A DNA stretch of 64,000 bases from JADLHS01 sp020848635 (lineage in GTDB: Bacteria > Verrucomicrobiota > Verrucomicrobiia > Limisphaerales > JADLHS01): assembly GCA_037044975.1 (NCBI GenBank), contig JBAOIL010000037.1, positions 124,001 through 188,000 of the forward strand, written 5' to 3'. A model generated the notes under the pieces. The model searched no databases and was not told the origin of the DNA. It saw only the letters and a program-made list of their open reading frames with translations. Position numbers and translations under genes: made by a program. Shown piece by piece: positions 1 through 11,001 of this stretch (position 1 is the first letter of the stretch; each line of letters begins with the position of its first letter).

Positions 1-463
1 TCGGTACGGAAGTTCTTGGGATTGCCTCCGGGAGACGGTGCCTTACCCGACAAAACCATGCCAGGCTTGATGGTCCGATTACGTCCCTGGTTCGCGTGTC
101 GCAGGGTGGCTGCCGCCCCGCACGGAACCATGCGCCCCACTCCGCAACCCAAGATGACCGCCCAATCCAATGGGGCTAGTGTCATGTCGGTAAAGGACAC
201 AAGCGTGAGAATGTCATCAAGTTAGCTGTCACAGGCAACCTGCCAATCAAGTAAACGGGACGGCCTAATCCATGCAAGATAATTCACCCGGGAAACCACG
301 GTCCATCCACGGGAGCAAGTTTGTCGCAGAAAGAAGGATATGAAACTCTGACTTGTGGTTTCGGTTGGCGGCTGGCAGTACCAATCGTCCTTTGCAGAGT
401 TTGTTTATGCGGCGGCTTGTCGAAATGCCCGGCGGTTTGCTGTGATTTTTTAACTGCTATCTT
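1..463. other. Left-edge region without a recognisable gene
   Basis: Only short open frames occur here on either strand, none with a recognisable motif or a convincing ribosome binding site. It presumably holds the upstream region of the gene that begins near 464. Confidence 0.5.
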
Positions 464-3189
464 TTGAGACCAAAGATTGACCATGTTGGCGCGCAGCAAA
501 GCAACTTTCAACTAAGTCGGCGGGAGTTCCTGTTTCGGGCGGCGATGGGGGCGGCGGTGGTCGGATTACCGGCTTGGGAAACTTCGGTTCGAGACCAAAA
601 TCTCAAAGACGGAGGGGCGCCGGTACCCGAGCCGCATTTTCCCGGACAGCTGTACTTATTTGTCTGGCGCAACTGGGAACTGGCCAACACCGATCGGATG
701 GAAAAATTGCTGCGGACGAATGAAGCCACGGTGCTCCAAATCGGAAATTCCATGGGCTTGCCGCCGAAAGTCCGGCTGACGAGCGATCAGCTCCGGAGGA
801 TTTATATCACGGTCATTCGGCAGAACTGGCATGTGCTGCCACACGAGCAGCTCATCGAATTGCTCGGGTGGGACCGAGCGCATTATGAATATACGCTGAA
901 GGAAGATGACTTCCTTTGGAGCAAGCTGGGCCTCGGCGTCAAACCTCGGTGCGCCAAACTGATCTATCAGCCGACGACGCCTGAAATGGAGCTGCGGGCC
1001 GCGGAAATCAAGCGTCTGCTGCAGCAGCAGTTCGGGGCGGCGTTAAACGAACCAGGGGAGCCTCCGTTTCATTTCGTCCAGGAACTGAGCGACCTCCGAC
1101 CAGTGTCCTGTCGGGATCCCCAAGTCAAGGCCCGGCCCGAGGAAAATGACCTGTCGGACTGGGCGTTGGTGCTGCCCCAAGGTTCGCCGGAAGGTTCAGT
1201 CGCCATGGTGGAGCAGTTTCGAGAATATCTGAAGCTTGCCTTTGGATGCTCCACCCAATTGGTGACAGCCGCTGCGGCAACAAATCAAGCCCGGGTGCGA
1301 TTTCAGCTCGACCCTTCAATCATCAACACCGCGGAAAGTTTTGAAATTCGGAGCGCGCCTGGGAGCGTGAGGATCACGGCCACGGACCTTCCTGGTTTGC
1401 GCCAGGCCATTTATCGCCTGCAGGACCAAATGGCGGAACGCGCGGGGCCGTTCCTGCCGGCAGGAAATTGGCGGTTTACGCGGAAGTTCAATCCGCGCTA
1501 CATCTATCCTTACTTCGCACTTTACGGCGATGCGCTCATGGACGAGGAAACTGATCCCCTCCCGGAAGGATACTTGGAGAAGCTTGGGCGAAAAGGCGTG
1601 AGCGGCGTCTGGCTTCAAGCTGTGCTACGGAATTTGGCCCCGTCTACGATCTTCCCCGAATTTGGCCAGGGCTGGGAAACCCGATTGAAACACCTCCGGC
1701 GTTTTGTGGAACGGGCCCGGAAGCATGGGCTGAAAATCTATCTATACATCAACGAACCCCGGGCGATGCCCCGGGCTTTTTTTGATCAGCACCCGGAAGT
1801 GCGAGGAATCCCCTACGCGGTTTCGGCGGAAACGGCCCAGGAATTTGCCATATGCACGAGCGTGCCGAAAGTGCGGCAATGGCTGGCCAACAGTCTGACC
1901 CATGTCTTCGGCCAGGTGCCGGATTTGGGCGGCATCTTCACGATTACGCTGTCGGAAAACCTCACCAACTGCTTTGCCCATGGCCGGGCTGAACTCTGTC
2001 CGAACTGTTCCAAGCGGGAAGGCTGGCAGGTTGTCACCGAACTGCTCCGAACCTATCGCGACGGAATCTCCGCGAGCAATCCCGCGGCGGAAATCGTGGC
2101 CTGGGACTGGGGTTGGGGTTGGGTGGCCAAGGGCGCTGACCCGGAAAAGACCATCAGCAACCTGCCCAAAGGGGTTCAACTGCTGAGCGTGAGCGAATGG
2201 GGCAAGCAATACGAACGGGGTGGGGTGTCGCTGTCAGTTGCCGAATACTCCATTTCCGTGGTGGGGCCGGGAGCAAATGCCTTGGATCATTGGGCCGTGG
2301 CCCGGCGGAACGGAATTGGCACCCTGGCCAAAGTGCAGTTCAACAACACCTGGGAAAACTCGGCGGTGCCGTATATTCCGGTGCCACATTTGATCCAGGA
2401 ACACATGGAAAACCTCATCAAAGAGGCGGTCGGGGGACTTATGCTCTCGTGGACCTTGGGCGGTTATCCATCGCCCAATCTGGACGTGGCGAAGGAATAC
2501 TTTTACGCACCGTACCCATCCAAGGATGCCGTCCTGCGGAAAGTGGCCGTTCGCAGCTACGGGCCCGACGGCTGCATCTTCGGTGTTGCAGGCATGGGAA
2601 ACTTTCAGTCGCGCCTTCAAGGAATTTCCCTATGGCGTCGTGGCGGGTTATAGCATTCCCACACAGCACGGCCCGTCCAATCCCCTGCGCTTGACGGCCA
2701 CCGGCTATCGCGCGGCGATGATTCTGTTCTCATACGACGACCTCCAAGCCTGGGTGGGCGCCTACGCCCCGGAAGTCGCGCAAAGCCAGTTCGAAAAAAT
2801 GGCCGGCATGTGGGAAGCAGGCCTGGAAGACTTTCGTTCGGCTCTGGCCCGGGTACCCGCCCCATCAGCAGCATCAAGCGCGGAAGGATTATGGCATCGC
2901 TGAGACTTGCTGGATTCACTTCCGATCCGTGGCCAATCAAATTAAGTTTTATCGGCTCCGGGAACAGCTCCGTGCCAAGTTGGAGAACGCGCCCGCCATT
3001 CGAGCCCGGATGGAGCAAATTGCCCGGGCTGAAATCGAACTCGCCAAGCGGCTCTATGCAATCTCGCGGCAGGATTCCACCATCGGCTACGAGGCCACCA
3101 ATCATTATTATTACCGGCCGCTCGACCTGGCGGAGAAGGTTCTCAATTGCGACCAGGTAATCCGCAATCTCAAAGCAACCAAGGGATGA
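464..3189 (+). CDS. Tat-exported glycoside-hydrolase-like protein (frameshifted)
   Basis: A large exported protein with a twin-arginine-type N-terminus (SRREFLFRAA, then a hydrophobic stretch ending near residue 40). The middle part (about residues 170-340) resembles the small alpha/beta domain that precedes the catalytic barrel in GH20/GH67-type enzymes. It is followed by a TIM-barrel-like segment with GLKIYLYINEP and WDWGWGW. The only in-frame start is TTG at 464; no ATG precedes the signal. The frame shifts near 2605 and again near 2865, and the continuation to 3189 has coherent protein sequence (helical tail ending KATKG), so this is one gene of about 905 codons read in three frames. The substrate is not deducible. 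It could instead be a non-catalytic member of the fold. Confidence 0.6.
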
Positions 3190-3380
3190 GCCCCCCAGGG
3201 TAGCTATCAAACCCCTGGCCGACAGCCACAATTTCATTTGGCTTCGTCACTCCTCCCTGAGTAAGTTGCGGCGTCCCGCAACATGTTGAACATTCAGTGC
3301 CATGCTGGTCGGTGGAAACCATATTCCGTGGTAAATCGCCCCTGCCGGTTTGGGACTGGAACGCCAACCCAAGTTGACCT

Positions 3381-4869
3381 ATGCCAAACCTGAATCCTGA
3401 AGTGACCAAATTCCTTTCCCATCAACCCCTCCCCATGTACATCGGCGGACGCTGGACTGCGGCCGCCACCGCGGCGGCCTTTGAGACGCGTGATCCCGGC
3501 ACCGGCGCCGTGCTCGCCCGCGTGGCGGCTGGGGAAGCTGCGGACGTGGACGCGGCGGTGGCCGCCGCCCAGGTGGCGTTCCAAAAAAGCGGTTGGGCGA
3601 CCCTGCCGGCCAACGATCGCGCGGTGATTCTCCATCGGCTCGCGGATTTAATCACCCGGCATCAAGCCATCCTCGCGGAAATCGAGTCCCTGGACGTCGG
3701 CAAGCCGCGCGGCCAGGCCGCGGCCTTTGACGTGCCGCACGCGGCGCAGACCTTCCGCTACTACGCCGACCTCGCCGTCCACACACGCCGCCGAGAACCG
3801 ATCGCCCTGTCGGGTTTTGAGGCGCGCACAGTACCGGCTTCCCTACGGCGTGTGTGGGTTTATTTTTCCCTGGAACTTTCCGTTTCTGCTTGTGGGCTGG
3901 GGCGTCGCGCCCGCGCTGGCCGCCGGCAACACGGTAGTCATCAAACCCGCCGAGGACACCCCCCTCTCCACCCTCTACTTCGCAAAGCTGGCGGAGGAAG
4001 CCGGCATACCGCCGGGCGTCGTCAATGTCGTGACCGGTTTCGGCGACACCGCCGGTGCGGCGCTGGCGCGTCATCCGGGTCTCAAACGGATGTCCTTCAC
4101 CGGGTCGCCGGAGGTTGGCCGCCTCATCGCGGAAGCCTGCGGCCGAAATCTCGTACCGGTGAAATTGGAACTGGGCGGCAAGGGCGCGGCGGTCATTTTT
4201 CAAGACGTGGACGTGGCGGTCGTAGCCGAAGCGCTCGCGGCCGCTGTGACTCTCAATGCCGGACAGGTTTGCTGCACGGCCACGCGCTGGCTGGTGCATG
4301 AGGATATTCGCGATGAATTTGTGGACAAGGTCACCGCCACGCTCGGGGCGATGAAAATTGGTTACGGGGCCAATCCCGCGACGAATCTCGGTCCGGTTGT
4401 CAGTGCGAAGCAGCGCGCGCGGGTGCTAGGCTATCTGGACAAAGGCGTGCAAGCCGGGGCCAAGGTTTTGCTGGCGGGTGGCCCGGCGGCGGTCCCAGGC
4501 TACGAGCACGGCTATTACGTCAAGCCAGCGCTACTGACCGGCGACCCCGGGAACCTCTGCGCCCGCGAAGAAATTTTTGGGCCGGTGGCCTATCTGATGA
4601 CCTTCAACGATGAGGCGCTGGCGGTCGAACTGGTAAATCGGTCCGCCTACGGTCTGGCCAACAGTGTCTGGAGCCGCGATCTTGACCGCGCTAACCGGGT
4701 GGCCGAAAAGCTCGTGGCGGGCAACGGTTGGATCAACGCCCACAATCTCTTCGCGCACGGCTTGCCGTACGGCGGCTGCAATCTGAGCGGGTGCGGCGGC
4801 GGGGTCTTGGGACCGGAAACGCTCGCGGATTATCTCCGCAACCAAACCGTCGCACGGCCGCTGGCTTAA
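3381..4869 (+). CDS. Aldehyde dehydrogenase (ALDH superfamily, betaine-aldehyde-like)
   Basis: An NAD(P)-dependent aldehyde dehydrogenase of about 495 residues, the usual family length. Visible family motifs are IFPWNFP near residue 155, the AGNTVVIKPAE cofactor strand, the LELGGK motif carrying the catalytic Glu, and NAGQVCCTATR carrying the catalytic Cys. The C-terminal EEIFGPV motif is also present. The frame shifts once near 3830, between the N-terminal cofactor-domain part and GFIFPWNFP; both halves are otherwise intact. The ATG at 3381 begins a typical N-terminus (MPNLNPEVTKFL) and is preferred. It sits alone between the exported hydrolase-like gene and the Gfo/Idh gene. The aldehyde substrate cannot be assigned from sequence. 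Confidence 0.88.
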
Positions 4870-5119
4870 AATCTTTGACGCGCGCCATCGCCCAGACCGG
4901 GAATGAATTCATGCTCGGTCTGCCCCTCGGCCCGTGGGTTGAAAATCTGGCTGACGGCGATGGAGCGGAACTTGACACCCGGAAAGGGGTTTTTAATCCT
5001 GCCCAAGTTGCCGCAGGCCTTGCGTCGCCGCCAGGGCGAAGGTCATTCGGCCACCTCAGAGGAACGCAAGTCCCGGAATGGAAGCGACACGATAACTAAT
5101 AACCGACCAAACCCAAACT

Positions 5120-6354
5120 ATGAAAAACGAACTCACCAACCAAGATTCCACCCCGCTGACACGCCGACGGTTTTTGGCGCAGGCCAGTGCGTCGGCCGTG
5201 TCGCTGGCCATCGTACAGCCACCCCAATTGTTTGGCGCGGATGCCGGCCCGAAAATCAACATCGGGCTGATTGGGTGTGGTGGGCGCGGCCAGTGGATCG
5301 CCGAACTCTTCCGCAAGCACGGCGGCTACAACTTCGTCGCTGTGGCCGATTATTTTCAGGACAAGGTGGATTCCGCGGGCGAGAAGTTTGGTGTCCCGGC
5401 CCAACGCCGTTTCACCGGGCTCTCCGGTTACCGTCGCCTGCTGGAACAGAAGCTGGATGCGGTCGTCATTGAGAGCCCCCCTACTTTCATCCGGAACAGG
5501 CCGCCGCCGCCGTGGCGGCCGGCAAACATGTGTACCTGGCCAAGCCGGTGGCCGTGGACGTGCCCGGCTGCCTCAGCATCGAAGCCAGCGGGCGGAAAGC
5601 CACCGCGAGCCAACTCTGCTTCCTCGTGGATTTCCAAGCCCGCACACTTCCGATTTTTAACGACGCCGTCCAGCAAATCCACAAAGGTGAACTCGGCCAG
5701 ATCGTTTCGGTGGAGGCGGCCTATCAGACCGGCCCGGTCGGCACGGAGGGGGACAAGGCGCGCCGCGCTGACCCCCAGAACGCGGAATTGCGGTTGCGCG
5801 CGTGGCCAACCGATCGAGTGCTCTCCGGGGACGTCATCACCGAGCAGAACATTCACGCGCTGGACATGGCTTGCGGGCTCCTCGATGCCGCGCCGGTGCG
5901 GGCGTACGGGGCCGGCGGCAAGGCCCGGGATTTTGTCGGGGATTGCTGGGATCATTTCTCGGTCATCTTTGATTTTCCCAACCAGGTGCTGGCCACCTTC
6001 AACTCCGTCCAGGTCGGTTTTGGCTTTGATGACATCGTTTGCCGGGTGTATGGCACCAAGGGCACGGCGGATTTGCACTATTTCAGCAAGTCAGTGATCA
6101 AGTGCAAGGAGTACAGCAACGCGGCGGAGCCGGGCAATCTCTACACCACCGGCGCGGAGGCCAACATCGCCACGTTCCACGAAAATGTGCTCAAACGCGA
6201 CTATGCAAATGCCACCGTGGCGCCGAGCGTGCGCAGCAATCTGACCACCATTCTCGGCCGCACGGCGGCGTATCAAAACCGGGTGGTCACCTGGGACGAA
6301 ATGCTGCGGAACGGGGAGCGCTTTGAAGCCGACCTGCGCGGACTCAAAACCTAA
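5120..6354 (+). CDS. Gfo/Idh/MocA family oxidoreductase, Tat signal (frameshifted)
   Basis: A predicted NAD(P)-dependent sugar oxidoreductase. It has a twin-arginine signal (TRRRFLAQASASAVSLAI) and a Rossmann nucleotide-binding loop (INIGLIGCGGRGQW, about residue 50). The AGKHVYLAKPVAVD strand contains the family Lys. The C-terminal alpha/beta domain typical of Gfo/Idh/MocA enzymes follows. A shift near 5485 lies in a run of six C; seven C would restore the frame through PPYFHPEQAAAA, which points to a homopolymer undercall. About 412 codons, a normal length. It converges on the isomerase-like gene at 6476-7345, a common partnership in sugar catabolism of this phylum. Confidence 0.85.
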
Positions 6355-6394
6355 AATCGCGGGCGGTGGTCGCGCAACACCCATCCCTCACGAC

Positions 6395-6424
6395 GACCCT
6401 TTGTTGCATAGGCAACAAAAGGTC
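6395..6424. terminator. Candidate bidirectional terminator hairpin
   Basis: The inverted repeat GACC(C)TTTGTTGC / GGCAACAAAAGGTC with a short loop lies between two convergent genes. A-rich and T-rich tracts lie inside the stem rather than after it, so efficiency is uncertain. Confidence 0.4.
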
Positions 6425-6475
6425 GCACATCACCGCCAGAGCGGTTCCTGGAACAGAGGAACGAGGCGGCGGGGC

Positions 6476-7345
6476 TTAGGCGGGAAATAAGCCCCGCAGA
6501 AACTTCAAGTTGGCGGCGTAGCTGACCGTGAGGTCGGCGTTCGGCGGCACCGCACCTTCGATCTGCATCCAACCCGCGTAGCCGATATCGTTGATGGCGT
6601 CGCGCACTTTCTCAAAATTCACCGGCCCGTTACCGAGCAGACAGCCGTTTTCCTTCATGTGAAACTCACAGATGCGCTCCTTGCCGAGCTGCCGAATCTC
6701 CTTGCAGATGTCGTAACCGCGATCGGTTGAATTGCATACATCGTAGTACATCTTTACCGCCGGCGAGCCGACCTGGTCCATGATGCGCAACGTGTCTTCG
6801 GCGCTGAGCCATGATTCGAGGCCCAGAACCACCCTCGCCTGCTCGGCCTGGGGCGCGACTTTCTTCAGTCGCCGGATGACTTCCTTCGTTCCGGCCGGGT
6901 CGCCAACGAGATCGCCCTGGCCGAAAAAGGCGAGCAAAACAACGTTCACCCCGAGCGCCTGCATTGCCGGGACCGCGCCACTCACCCAGGCTTCGGTGCG
7001 CGGGTCGCGCTTGTACGGCACATTGTTCAGTTCCCCAATGGCGAGACTGGCGATTTGGACTCCGGCTTTCCTGGCCGCCGCTTGGAATTGTTGCTGGACC
7101 TCCGGCTGCCGCAGCTTCATGTCATCCCCGGCCGAGCCCAGGCTGACCTGCACCCCATCAAGTCCAATCTGCCGGGCGACGGCAAAACTCGCGGGATCGG
7201 CCAGCTTGCCAAGGGACCAATCGCAGGCGCCGATCTTGAAGCTGCGCTTCGCCGGCGCCGCCAGCAACTGAGCGAAAGGTGGACTGACCACCCAAGCCGT
7301 GGCGGCTTGAGCAGTGCGCCGGAGCATTTGACGTCGCGTTTGCAT
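6476..7345 (-). CDS. Sugar phosphate isomerase/epimerase (AP endonuclease-2 TIM barrel), Tat signal
   Basis: An intact 289-residue protein. The N-terminus carries a twin-arginine-like signal (TRRQMLRRTAQAATAW) and a hydrophobic stretch up to about residue 30. The remainder is a xylose-isomerase-like TIM barrel (FKIGACDWSL at the start, GLDGVQVSLG, VVLGLESW, MYYDVCNST, CEFHMKENG), with the acidic and His metal ligands of the family visible. Members of this family isomerise or epimerise sugars or inosose-like compounds, usually with Gfo/Idh dehydrogenases such as the convergent neighbour at 5120-6354. The exact substrate is unknown. Confidence 0.87.
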   Translation of the reverse strand: MQTRRQMLRRTAQAATAWVVSPPFAQLLAAPAKRSFKIGACDWSLGKLADPASFAVARQIGLDGVQVSLGSAGDDMKLRQPEVQQQFQAAARKAGVQIASLAIGELNNVPYKRDPRTEAWVSGAVPAMQALGVNVVLLAFFGQGDLVGDPAGTKEVIRRLKKVAPQAEQARVVLGLESWLSAEDTLRIMDQVGSPAVKMYYDVCNSTDRGYDICKEIRQLGKERICEFHMKENGCLLGNGPVNFEKVRDAINDIGYAGWMQIEGAVPPNADLTVSYAANLKFLRGLFPA

Positions 7346-7572
7346 AATCGGAGTCGGGTTGTTGAGGGGTGCTCAGCGGCGGAATGAATCTCGTCGCTGC
7401 TCCCAATCACTTTTACCAGCCGGTCACTCGGACTGCGGGGCGGAGCGACCGTCGCGAATTTTATCAAGCCGGCGGATGCGCAAGCAAGGGCGAAACCCAG
7501 GATGTCAAAGGGCAGGCAGTTTTCTGCAAGGAGTGGGGAGACTGCCATTCCGGCCCGGCTACGATCCCGGGG

Positions 7573-8570
7573 GTGAACAATGGATTCAACGCGGTGGTCC
7601 TCGCCTCACCCCGCCCCGTGGCGTTGCCCATTGCCGTTTATCCGGGCCTGGCGCTCACTGGGGCGACGGTGCGGGAGGTCGTTACCAACGCGCAAGCACA
7701 ATTTGACGCCCAGGCGGCGCTGCACCAGCGCTACCACACCCCCTTCGTCCTTTCCGCAATGGACCTAAGTGCCGAAGCGGAGGCGTTCGGCGGCACGGTG
7801 CAATTCTCGGAAACCGAGGTTCCTTCCGTCATTGGCCGGTTGGTCACCACCTTGGAGCAAGCCCGAAATCTGCCCGTGCCCGCGCCCGGCGACGGACGCA
7901 CCGCCATCTATCTCGAAACGGTGCGGCGCTTGCGGCAGTTGCCTGATCAACCAATCGTTTTTGGCGGCTGCATTGGCCCCTTTTCGCTCGCCGCGCGGCT
8001 CGTTGGCGTCAGCGAGGCGATGGAAATGACCGTGAACGCGCCGGAACTGATGCACACCCTGCTGGAAAAAACCGCCAGCTTCCTCACCAGCTACATCCGC
8101 GCGTTCCAGCAGGCGGGCGCCAGCGGCATCATCATGGCGGAACCGGCGGCTGGGTTGCTGTCGCCGCGGGCCATGGCGGCACTGTCCTCGGCCTACATCC
8201 GACAGATCGGGGGTGCGTTGGCCGATGATCGCTTTGCCCTCGTGCTCCACAACTGCGCCGCCAAACGCCTTCATTTGCCGGCGGTGCTGGAGACAGGTTG
8301 GAAGACGTTTCATTTCGGGGCCCGATGGATATCGCCGCCGCGCTCGACCAGGTGCCGGCGGATGTTGTTTTGTGCGGGAATCTCGACCCCACCGGGGTTT
8401 TCGTCCAACTGCAACCCGTCGAGATCATGGCCCGGGTGGCCGCACTGCTGGCCGCGACCAAAGGGCGGCCCAACTTCGTGTTATCATCTGGCTGCGACGT
8501 GCCGTGCGCCGCGCCGTTGGCGAGCCTGGATGCCTTCTATGCGGCGGCGGGAACCGTTCGCCCCCGGTGA
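7573..8570 (+). CDS. Uroporphyrinogen decarboxylase-fold methyltransferase (MtaA/CmuA-like), frameshifted
   Basis: This UroD-fold protein probably moves a methyl group to or from the corrinoid protein encoded next (8664-9296). The reading starts with ASPRPVALPIAVYPGLALTGA and SAMDLSAEAEAFG, as in methylcobamide-type methyltransferases rather than haem enzymes. The IVFGGCIGPFSLAARL and LHNCAAK motifs follow. The frame shifts near 8320, where one more C would join HFGA to PMDIAAALDQVP. The tail CGNLDPTGVF / SSGCDVPCAAPLASLDAFYAA gives the usual zinc-site Cys region. The open frame extends back to 7369, but homology-like sequence begins near the GTG at 7573, which also leaves room for divergent promoters; the start is uncertain. 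Confidence 0.8.
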
Positions 8571-8663
8571 GCCGGAGGAGCAAAAAAACCGTGGTTTTCC
8601 GCAAAGACTGGTTAGCTTGTTTCAGGATGAACCTCGATATTTCAAACGAAACACAAAACTAAC

Positions 8664-9296
8664 ATGCTCGACCTCCAACCGCTCCACGATGCGATCCTCA
8701 ACGGGGACGCCAAAACCGCCAAGGCCCTCACCGAACAGGCCCTCGCCGCCGGCGTTGCGCCGCTCAAACTTGTCCAGGATTACATGGTGCCCGCCATGGG
8801 CGAGGTGGGCCGGCGCTTCGAGTGCAACGAATACTTCGTGCCGGAATTACTCCTCGCCGCCCGCGCCATGAAGGGCGCGCTTGAACTCATCCGGCCTTTG
8901 CTCACCGCCAGCGGCGTGCAACCGGTCGGCCGGGTGGCCGTCGGCACCGTGAAGGGTGATCTCCACGACATCGGCAAAAATCTGGTGGCGGCCATGCTTG
9001 AAGGTGGCGGCTACGAGGTGATTGATCTGGGCGTCAATGTCGCGCCCGAGCAGTTCGTCGCCGCGGTCAAGGAAAAGCACGTCCACATCGTCGCGTTGTC
9101 CGCGTTGCTCACCACGACGATGCCTTCGATGAAAACCACCATCGAAGCGCTCAAGCAGGCGGGCGTGCGCGATCAGGTAAAGGTGGTCATCGGCGGCGCG
9201 CCAATCACCCAGCGATATGCGGACGAGATTGGCGCTGATGGCTATGGCGAAAGCGCGGCCGGCGCCGTGGCGCTGGCAAAGCAGGTCATGGGCTAA
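8664..9296 (+). CDS. Corrinoid (cobalamin-binding) methyltransferase protein, MtaC/MtbC-like
   Basis: An intact 210-residue B12-binding protein that would carry the methyl group between the two UroD-fold methyltransferases. Residues 1-85 form the helical B12-binding cap (NEYFVPELLLAARAMKGAL). Residues 90-210 form the Rossmann-like cobalamin domain with the signature GDLHDIGKN, whose His ligates cobalt, and the later SALLTTTM and VVIGGAPIT strands. Only 4 bp separate its stop from the frame of the next gene, and it follows the first methyltransferase by about 90 bp. An operon is therefore very likely. Confidence 0.93.
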   Translation: MLDLQPLHDAILNGDAKTAKALTEQALAAGVAPLKLVQDYMVPAMGEVGRRFECNEYFVPELLLAARAMKGALELIRPLLTASGVQPVGRVAVGTVKGDLHDIGKNLVAAMLEGGGYEVIDLGVNVAPEQFVAAVKEKHVHIVALSALLTTTMPSMKTTIEALKQAGVRDQVKVVIGGAPITQRYADEIGADGYGESAAGAVALAKQVMG

Positions 9297-9329
9297 CCGG
9301 TGCGGTTTGCCGCCGAAGAGGACCCCCGC

Positions 9330-10769
9330 ATGACCACCGACCAACTTTATCAGGCACGGTTGCGACGCTACCTTACGGCGCTGCGCAACGAACAGCCGGA
9401 CCAAATTCCCATTCGCCCGTTCGTTGCCGAGTTCACCGCGAAATACGCCGGCATGACGTGCCAGCAGGTGGCGCACGATTACAACCTCGCGTTTGAGGCG
9501 GCGGTGAAGTGCGCCCGCGAATTTGACTGGGACGCGATCGTGCCCAACATGGTCTATGTCTGGACCGGCCTCGCGCAGGCGGCGGGGTTGCGTTACTACG
9601 GCATTCCCGGCATCGGCATCCCGCATACGACGGGCTTCAATTTCATCGAACCGCCGGAGGATCAAGCGTTCATGCGCGAGGATGAGTATGACGCGTTGAT
9701 TGATGACCCGACGGGTTTTCTCTACAATGTCTGGCTGCCACGCATTTCCACGGAAGTTGCCCGCATCGGCGAACCGGCCACGTACCGCAACAATCTCGCG
9801 CTCGTAAAAAGCTCGATGGCGATGATGGTCTATTTCTCCGCGTTCGGTCCGCAAATCCAGCGGTTGCAGAACGAATGCGGAACGGTCTCCGCCATCGCGG
9901 GAATCTTCAAGGCGCCGTTCGACATCATCGGCGACAAATTGCGCGGCTACATTGGCCTCACGATGGACATGGCCACCCAGCCGGACAAGGTGCTCAAAGC
10001 CTGCGAGGCGCTCATGCCGCATCTGACTCATGTGGGCCTGACGACCGCCGACCCGGCGAAACAAGTGCCCATCGGTTTTTGGATGCACCGCGGCTGCGTG
10101 CCCTTCATCACCCCGAAACAATTTCAATCGCATTACTGGCCCACGCTGCGGCCGTGCATCGAAGAATTCTGGAAACACGGCAACCAGACGCTGTTTTACG
10201 CCGAGGGCAAGTGGGATCATCACCTCGACGACTTCGCCACGCTGCCGGAGCGGAGCATCGTTTTCCATGTGGACCAGGGCGACATTTTTCTGGCGCACCA
10301 GAAACTGCATCACAAATTCGCCCTTAGCGGCGGCATCCCGAACGTGCTGCTCAGCTACGGCAAGCCTGATGAAGTTCGCGCGCACTGCCGGAAGGTCATT
10401 GACGGCGTGGCCAAAGACGGCGGCTATATCATGGATGCGAGTGCGATCATGCAGGACGACACGAGCATCGAAAACCTGCGCGCGTTGACGGATTTCACGC
10501 GAGAGTACGGCGTCTATTCGGCGGGTTCACAGCCGGCGTCAGCCGATCTCTCGCAACTGAGCCCCTGCCACGGGGCGGACGTTTCCAGACTCACCGGTCT
10601 TACCGGCCGCGCCGCGCCCCGAATCAAACCCGGCATTTGTCGCCCGTGGGAGGAAAAGGCCAAGGAGCTTCCGCCGATCACGGGCGACCAGGATTTGGTG
10701 CGCCGGGTCTGGGAAAATGTAGAAGCGCTAGGCAACACTTACATCTGGCAATTGCTGCTGAGCTTCTGA
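9330..10769 (+). CDS. UroD-fold corrinoid methyltransferase (second, MtgB/MtaB-type role)
   Basis: An intact protein of about 480 residues. The ATG at 9330 follows GAAGAGGA at good spacing and is preferred over the upstream non-ATG reading at 9300. The sequence shows the uroporphyrinogen-decarboxylase barrel (DQIPIRPFVAEFTAKYAG, FDWDAIVPNMVYVWTG, KPDEVRAHCRKVID, YIMDAS) without the haem-pathway signatures. It lies directly after the corrinoid protein and probably demethylates the primary substrate onto it, while the UroD-fold protein upstream would act as the other half-reaction enzyme. Which one meets the substrate is inference, and the methyl donor is unknown. Confidence 0.85.
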   Translation: MTTDQLYQARLRRYLTALRNEQPDQIPIRPFVAEFTAKYAGMTCQQVAHDYNLAFEAAVKCAREFDWDAIVPNMVYVWTGLAQAAGLRYYGIPGIGIPHTTGFNFIEPPEDQAFMREDEYDALIDDPTGFLYNVWLPRISTEVARIGEPATYRNNLALVKSSMAMMVYFSAFGPQIQRLQNECGTVSAIAGIFKAPFDIIGDKLRGYIGLTMDMATQPDKVLKACEALMPHLTHVGLTTADPAKQVPIGFWMHRGCVPFITPKQFQSHYWPTLRPCIEEFWKHGNQTLFYAEGKWDHHLDDFATLPERSIVFHVDQGDIFLAHQKLHHKFALSGGIPNVLLSYGKPDEVRAHCRKVIDGVAKDGGYIMDASAIMQDDTSIENLRALTDFTREYGVYSAGSQPASADLSQLSPCHGADVSRLTGLTGRAAPRIKPGICRPWEEKAKELPPITGDQDLVRRVWENVEALGNTYIWQLLLSF

Positions 10770-11001
10770 AGCAGCAGGGCGCCAGCGGCGACCCGTTCTT
10801 GGTCACCAATCCCGCATCGAAAGCGGCGGGGCGCTTCGCCTCCCGCCGCAGTCCAAAAGCGGTGGCGGACCCTTTGCCTGCGCCCTAGCCATCCGTTTGA
10901 TCCGTGGTTGAAATTCTTTGCGCCAGCGCGACATTGCGTTAAGACTTTATACGCGAGTTGACTTTGAATCACTTAACCCAAGTTCGACCGAGCCGATACT
11001 T

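Noticed and set aside
16..225. 69-codon frame at the left edge
   Set aside because: No ribosome binding site, no motif, and composition like the antisense frames of neighbouring genes.
464..3189. Calling the frameshifted metabolic genes pseudogenes
   Set aside because: The shifts are single bases, several at homopolymers, with intact catalytic motifs on both sides and no nonsense mutations between them.
3195..3218. Hairpin CCAGGG/CCCTGG after the first gene as a terminator
   Set aside because: The stem is only 6 bp, the loop is 12 nt, and no T-run follows.
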